Shown: positions 8,198 through 11,299 of the stretch, in pieces
Layout: every line of letters begins with the position of its first letter
How positions within the stretch are numbered: position 1 is the stretch's first letter
NCBI GenBank assembly: GCA_039936115.1
Contig: JBDTIZ010000219.1
Coordinates: 1-11,299, forward strand
DNA from: DATIJJ01 sp039936115
Lineage (GTDB): Bacteria > Pseudomonadota > Gammaproteobacteria > DSM-16500
DNA: 11,299 bases
Direction of reading: 5' to 3'
Position numbers and translations under genes: made by a program
The notes under the pieces: model-generated
What the model was told of the DNA's origin: nothing
What the model saw: only the letters and a program-made list of their open reading frames with translations
Database searches by the model: none

Positions 8198-8656
8198 ATG
8201 AAACTTAATTTTAAAAAAGTCATTATTTTTATAATTATTTTGCTACTCGCAATTTTTCTAATCAGAAAATGTCATCAGAGTTCCACACCTACTTCATCGG
8301 AAGAGGGTAATGTGGCTCTCGTTGAACACATGTATACAGATGTTTCTGAAAAAATGAATTTAGCTAAAGTCGATAGTTATTTTGCGCCTGATTTTGAACT
8401 TATCAGTAATGAAACTCATATGAATTATGGTGAATTTAAAGATCATCTTGGGCAAGTTTTTAATAGTATGAAAGGGATAGAAATCAAAAAACCGTTTGCC
8501 GATATTTTTTCTAAAAATGATAAAGTGGTTACTCGATTCACTATTTTGACTACTGACAAAAACGGCAATAAAGTTGAAAAAGATGTGATTGCGATTTATC
8601 AAATTAAGAATAATAAAATTTATCGTTGGTGGGAATTGACTTATCCGGCTTGGTAA
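8198..8656 (+). CDS. Membrane-anchored NTF2/SnoaL-like protein of unknown function
   Basis: A 152-residue protein with a strongly hydrophobic N-terminal helix (about 8-22) preceded by lysines. A short Ser/Thr-rich spacer and a C-terminal domain of about 110 residues (about 38-150) follow. The pattern of that domain (VEHMY, the DSYFAPDFELIS segment, VVTRFTILTTDKNGN, AIYQIKNNKIYRWWE) resembles the cone-shaped NTF2/SnoaL-like fold, used by many unrelated enzymes and binding proteins. The domain is probably periplasmic, anchored in the inner membrane. C25 is preceded by RK, so it is not a lipobox. AAAGGA at 8187-8192 is well placed for the ATG. The gene stands alone, flanked by a MITE-like element and a palindromic repeat, and is very AT-rich. 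Fold assignment is by pattern only; the function is unknown. Confidence 0.8.
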   Translation: MKLNFKKVIIFIIILLLAIFLIRKCHQSSTPTSSEEGNVALVEHMYTDVSEKMNLAKVDSYFAPDFELISNETHMNYGEFKDHLGQVFNSMKGIEIKKPFADIFSKNDKVVTRFTILTTDKNGNKVEKDVIAIYQIKNNKIYRWWELTYPAW

Positions 8657-8712
8657 AATCCCTCCTCTCCCCAACCCTCTCCTCACACGTTTTTTGTGGA
8701 AGGAAAGGGTGC
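8657..8712. repeat. Degenerate palindromic CCCTCTCC-type intergenic repeat
   Basis: Immediately after the preceding stop codon, a pyrimidine-rich strand (CCCTCCTCTCCCCAACCCTC) leads into an imperfect stem: ACCCTCTCCTCACA (8674-8687) against TGTGGAAGGAAAGGGT (8695-8710). This resembles the CCCTCACCC/GGGAGAGGG intergenic repeats common in proteobacteria, but is much decayed. The T-run is in the loop, not after the stem, so it is a poor intrinsic terminator. Confidence 0.5.
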
Positions 8713-8802
8713 TTTTGCTCTGCCTAGCGCAAACTCAACAAGTTCTGACTAATTATCAATGGTTTAATAACTTCTACATCTAGATTAGATATGTTTTTTC
8801 AT

Positions 8803-8843
8803 CTTAAGAATCTCTTAATATATCAAGCTTATACTACTATTAA
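8803..8843 (+). promoter_or_regulatory. PmrA-box-like tandem repeat and promoter for the two-gene unit
   Basis: Two copies of a cTTAA-type half-site lie in direct orientation 11 nt apart: CTTAAGAAT (8803-8811), a 2-nt gap, CTTAATATA (8814-8822). This follows the pattern cTTAATatT-N2-cTTAATatT described for the Legionella response regulator PmrA. The second half-site sits where a -35 box would be, 18 nt before TATTAA (8838-8843); an alternative -10 is TATACT (8830-8835). No good TTGACA-like -35 exists, as expected of an activator-dependent promoter. The region is AT-rich, so a chance match is possible. Confidence 0.4.
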
Positions 8844-8870
8844 TAAAACTACATTCACGATGGAGTAAAC

Positions 8871-10127
8871 ATGTTCAGCTCAAAGAAAAAGCCAGAAGAT
8901 GTGCTGTCAGATGAAGATGCGTTATTTCTGCAAACCATTGAAAAAGAAATGGAAAAACATCAACGTCAGCTTGAGATTGATGCCCAAATTGAAACCGCCA
9001 AGAAAACCTTAGACACCGCTGACAGTGCTACTGACTTATTCATTGGTGTTGCTTATTTTGTGGGGCAGTTATTAATTGCCGTACCCATAATCAGTGCTGT
9101 CGTCAACGGCGCTAAAAATATCCTATCTGCAGTCACTGCTAAGTCAAACGAGGGTGATTATACTAAGGGCGTAAAAAAAATTACCGGCGCTACAGGTTTT
9201 GGCCTGGTTGTCGCCACAACAGTTGTGACATTTCTAGTTCCACCTCTCACACTGATTTTTGCCGCGATTTCTGCGAGTATGGAAGTGATTCGCGATTTTT
9301 GGGTGATGAGTGCTGCCATTATCAGTCGAGCTACAGGTAGTTGGAAAAAAGAACGTGATGAACATGAAAATCACAAAAATGAATTTTATCAAAAGCTAGC
9401 AAGCGATCCTAAGTGTTTGACATTAATAAATTTAAAAAGAGAAATAGCTGCTCTCACAAACAGCAAGCGACCTGATGCTAAAAAATTAATGGAAAAAGAG
9501 AAACGCTATCAAAGCCTACTCAAGCAAAATCCAACATTGTACGCAGGTATCATTACACTTGATGCACATATTAATCAGGTCGATAATTACCAACGAAAGC
9601 GAGATGGTCAATTAGCATCAAAAACTCATCTTTTTATTCTTAATGCATCTGCATTAGTGGGCGCTGCTTTGTTGGCAACGCCTCTTGCACCTTTCGGGGC
9701 TGCCATTTTAATTGGAACTGCAATTTATGGCATCCTACATAAGTTTGATTTTCCAGCTAAATGGGCAAGTCGAATCAGTAATTACTTTTATGGGCCTAAA
9801 GAACCTGATTCAGTGGGCGCGATTATTAGTAATGCGAAGAAGCGTGGTGTGAAGTTAAAGCTAGAACCGGATGCAATAGAACAGATTGAGCCTGGTTTAA
9901 AAATTAAAAATGTACATGATAACTCGGTAGATTTGTTCAAAAAATTAGGCGCAGAACATGTTGAAGTTGATGCCATTATTGAAGGCGAAACTGAAGTAAT
10001 TGGAAAAGAACAACAACTTGCTGCAACGATCGCTCATTTGCCACCACTGAATTCTAAAACGGGTGAGAATGAGGGTGAGAGAGAAGGCGAAACAGAAGGA
10101 ATGCATGTAAAATGTTTAGCAAACTAA
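8871..10127 (+). CDS. Multi-pass membrane protein, unknown; candidate Dot/Icm effector
   Basis: I do not recognise a family. The 418-residue protein starts with a charged, helical segment (1-52). Hydrophobic segments follow at about 56-78, 107-136 and 143-155, then a highly charged region (157-250). A long hydrophobic hairpin (254-288, rich in Ala/Gly/Leu) comes next, and then a soluble acidic tail. The tail ends in three tandem G-E-x-E units (398-409) and then GMHVKCLAN, with Leu at position -3. Glutamate-rich stretches with a hydrophobic residue at -3 or -4 are typical of type IVB (Dot/Icm) secretion signals. There is no signal peptide. GGAG (8862-8865) lies 5 nt before the ATG. The 3' end overlaps the next gene by 16 bp, so the two are co-translated. 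The effector role is an inference; a bacterial inner-membrane protein is the alternative. Confidence 0.75.
   Translation: MFSSKKKPEDVLSDEDALFLQTIEKEMEKHQRQLEIDAQIETAKKTLDTADSATDLFIGVAYFVGQLLIAVPIISAVVNGAKNILSAVTAKSNEGDYTKGVKKITGATGFGLVVATTVVTFLVPPLTLIFAAISASMEVIRDFWVMSAAIISRATGSWKKERDEHENHKNEFYQKLASDPKCLTLINLKREIAALTNSKRPDAKKLMEKEKRYQSLLKQNPTLYAGIITLDAHINQVDNYQRKRDGQLASKTHLFILNASALVGAALLATPLAPFGAAILIGTAIYGILHKFDFPAKWASRISNYFYGPKEPDSVGAIISNAKKRGVKLKLEPDAIEQIEPGLKIKNVHDNSVDLFKKLGAEHVEVDAIIEGETEVIGKEQQLAATIAHLPPLNSKTGENEGEREGETEGMHVKCLAN
10062..10097 (+). repeat. Triplicated 12-nt coding repeat (G-E-x-E)3
   Basis: Three consecutive 12-nt units encode GENE, GERE and GETE. The first two are nearly identical at the DNA level (GGTGAGAATGAG and GGTGAGAGAGAA), and the third has diverged in synonymous positions. 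The tract is almost purely purine and lies next to the AAGGA ribosome site (10096-10100) of the downstream gene. Gain or loss of units would preserve frame and change the length of the acidic C-terminal patch. Confidence 0.75.
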
Positions 10128-11017
10128 AACACAAATTCAAGTCAGACGCTGAAAGAATCGCTGAGCGCAAGATATCTGTCGAGTTAGGGCTGAAGTATTT
10201 AGAAGAATTATTTATAATCGCGGTTAATAATCAGAGACCTAATGAGAAATTAAATATTGAAACAATGGCAAAGCACTTTACTGCTCAAATTGCTCAGCAA
10301 GATTGTAGTCAAGAAGACATTGATGACAGCGTCAGAGATTTTGCTGAAAAACTAAAAACTGAAATGCGTATTGAAGCTTTTTCTATTACCGAAAAACTAT
10401 CGGCTTTTGAAGGACAGGATTTTTTGAGCGTCGGTGATCGTGCAAAAAAACAAGGCGTTAAAATTGAATCTTTGTCTTTGCAGGATTTAGATAGTTATGT
10501 CAAAACACAGAAACAAAAAGTAGCTGAACTTCAAGAAAAAAAATTACGCGAGGCAATTAGTAAAATACTCTTATCAAAAGTTGATTCAATTTTGGAGCTC
10601 GCTAGTCAACTAATCGATCTTAAAGACAAACAATCGCAAAATGTTGTTGGAGATACTGAAGAGATTGCTCTTGAAGCGATGAAGCATGCAACTGAATTTC
10701 TGGAAAATCAAGTACCGCTTAAAATCGCTGAAAAAGATGCCGCGAAAAAAGTGAGAGCTGAAAAATTACAACGAAAATACAATAAAAGCAATATTCCCAG
10801 TGGAACAACTATTACAATTCAAAGCCAGCTGTCACAGCAAGCAACACTTGAAGATTTGGAGCATAAAGAACTCCCTAAGGTTCAGCCACCTCTCGTTACA
10901 AAAAGTGCCCCCACTAAATACGTGAATCCCAGCCCAGTCAGGGAACATAAATACGAAGAATTGGATTCAAGGAACGATCAGAGCACAAATTTCTCTGGTA
11001 GGAAATACTCAAGCTAA
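10112..11017 (+). CDS. Soluble helical/coiled-coil protein, unknown; second gene of the unit
   Basis: No family is recognised. The 301-residue product has no membrane segment or signal peptide. A basic N-terminus (MFSKLKHKFK) leads into helical regions (12-100 and 123-175, the latter a likely coiled coil rich in Gln/Lys/Glu) and a third helical part (180-222). A Pro/Ser/Thr-rich, probably disordered tail (about 224-301) follows and contains YEELD (281-285) near the C-terminus. Both genes of the pair begin MFS with nearby lysines, but no longer similarity is evident. The ATG overlaps the upstream gene by 16 bp, with AAGGA 11 nt before it, indicating translational coupling. It may be a partner, chaperone or co-secreted protein of the upstream membrane protein; this is inference from context. 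The stop codon is followed within 6 nt by the composite repeat. Confidence 0.75.
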   Translation: MFSKLKHKFKSDAERIAERKISVELGLKYLEELFIIAVNNQRPNEKLNIETMAKHFTAQIAQQDCSQEDIDDSVRDFAEKLKTEMRIEAFSITEKLSAFEGQDFLSVGDRAKKQGVKIESLSLQDLDSYVKTQKQKVAELQEKKLREAISKILLSKVDSILELASQLIDLKDKQSQNVVGDTEEIALEAMKHATEFLENQVPLKIAEKDAAKKVRAEKLQRKYNKSNIPSGTTITIQSQLSQQATLEDLEHKELPKVQPPLVTKSAPTKYVNPSPVREHKYEELDSRNDQSTNFSGRKYSS

Positions 11018-11022
11018 AAATG

Positions 11023-11169
11023 CTATGGTTCGCCCTTGATCCAAAAAATATTATTTGCAGATCATATCAAGGTGCTGAATTGAGAGATCGACACATATTT
11101 ATCTTTTTTACAAATCAAAGCAGACGCCAAGTTGACTGGATCCCGCGGACACGCCACGGGACGACGGCA
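11023..11169 (+). repeat. Composite intergenic repeat, copy 2
   Basis: It starts with a fragment matching the MITE-like element (CTATGGTTCGCCCTTGAT, 11023-11040). An inverted repeat follows (CCTTGAT 11034-11040 with ATCAAGG 11066-11072), then a T-rich run and the conserved core. The core ends in the hairpin TCCCGCGG (11141-11148), 5-nt loop, CCACGGGA (11154-11161), with one mismatch. The core matches the reverse complement of 5-66 with few changes. It lies directly downstream of the last gene of the two-gene unit and abuts an insertion sequence at about 11170. Confidence 0.8.
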
Positions 11170-11170
11170 G

Positions 11171-11299
11171 GTAGAGAGTATGAAAAATATTTTGTGTAAA
11201 CGGCCGTCTCATTGATTAAACTCTACCTTCGAATTCAATCATAAACCTAGCTAATGCCGGTTTCCAATCGCGAATCGGCATTGTCCACTTCTTCGAAAT
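11171..11299 (-). mobile_element. IS256-family insertion sequence, 3' end (partial)
   Basis: The end of an insertion sequence running off the window. Between the transposase stop codon and the composite repeat, the minus strand reads CGGCCGTTTACACAAAATA and then an AT-rich stretch ending in ACTCTC (about 11209-11174). The TTTACACAA motif resembles terminal inverted repeats of IS256-family elements. The outer boundary is placed at 11171-11174 because similarity to the composite repeat stops at 11169. The target duplication cannot be seen, since the other end is outside. Confidence 0.6.
11216..11299 (-). CDS. IS256/Mutator-family transposase, C-terminal fragment
   Basis: The last 27 codons of a transposase gene whose 5' part lies beyond the window. 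The fragment contains KKWTMPIRDWKPAL, then ARFMIEFEGRV and a TAA stop. A tryptophan-containing IRDW-type motif followed by a short amphipathic helix ending in FEGR(V/L) is the usual C-terminus of IS256-family DDE transposases. The catalytic DDE residues are upstream and not visible, so whether the gene is intact cannot be judged. Confidence 0.75.
   Translation of the reverse strand: MSKKWTMPIRDWKPALARFMIEFEGRV

Noticed and set aside
8198..8275. Lipoprotein signal peptide in the 152-residue protein
   Set aside because: The cysteine at residue 25 follows Arg-Lys rather than a lipobox pattern, so an uncleaved membrane anchor is more likely.
8360..8686. A 108-codon open frame antisense to the NTF2-like gene
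   Set aside because: The sense frame has a good ribosome site and a coherent fold pattern; the antisense product looks like a shadow rich in Phe and Ile.
8674..8710. Intrinsic terminator after the NTF2-like gene
   Set aside because: The stem is imperfect and its T-run is in the loop rather than after the stem.
10062..10097. CRISPR-like array
   Set aside because: The units are 12 nt, contiguous, without spacers and in frame in a gene; they are a coding tandem repeat. No CRISPR array or tRNA was seen anywhere in the window.
1..11299. The whole window as a composite transposon bounded by the inverted repeats
   Set aside because: The repeats are short non-coding intergenic elements and the interior contains essential core genes in conserved order. 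Only one transposase end is seen, outside the pair. Recombination between the copies could invert the segment, but nothing shows that it has.

Overview
The window looks like chromosomal DNA from a gammaproteobacterium outside the enteric group, most plausibly a Legionellales-type (Legionella/Coxiella-like) host-associated organism. Three things point this way. The core genes run smc-zipA-ligA: ZipA is confined to gammaproteobacteria, while an SMC rather than a MukB argues against enterics. The DNA is AT-rich. A two-gene unit of unrecognised proteins with effector-like features sits behind a sequence resembling a PmrA box. The lineage call is an inference; the gene identities for smc, zipA and ligA are secure.

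Layout. Positions 5-134 hold one copy of a composite intergenic repeat. Positions 131-1589 (minus strand) hold a sensor-kinase gene followed, with an overlap, by a single-domain receiver gene. Positions 1590-1717 are a divergent control region with a 17-bp palindrome, a good sigma-70 promoter facing smc and a small leader hairpin. Positions 1718-8083 (plus strand) are the tightly packed operon smc (chromosome condensation), zipA (FtsZ membrane tether) and ligA (NAD-dependent DNA ligase), linking chromosome maintenance and cell division. An 81-bp MITE-like double hairpin (8079-8159) supplies the ligA stop codon. Positions 8198-8656 encode a small membrane-anchored, NTF2/SnoaL-like protein. A degenerate palindromic repeat and an AT-rich promoter region follow. 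Positions 8871-11017 hold two overlapping genes: a multi-pass membrane protein whose C-terminus has a triplicated G-E-x-E motif, and a soluble helical protein with a disordered tail. Positions 11023-11169 hold the second, inverted copy of the composite repeat. The window ends in the 3' end of an IS256-family transposase on the minus strand.

The most interesting part is the 8800-11017 block. A tandem TTAA-type direct repeat with 11-nt phasing lies upstream of two co-transcribed unknown genes whose products fit type IVB (Dot/Icm) effector expectations. The second theme is repeat biology. Two families, a GGGCGAAC double hairpin and a composite element ending in a covarying CCGCGG hairpin, are inserted directly at gene 3' ends, and in two cases the repeat itself provides the TAG stop codon.
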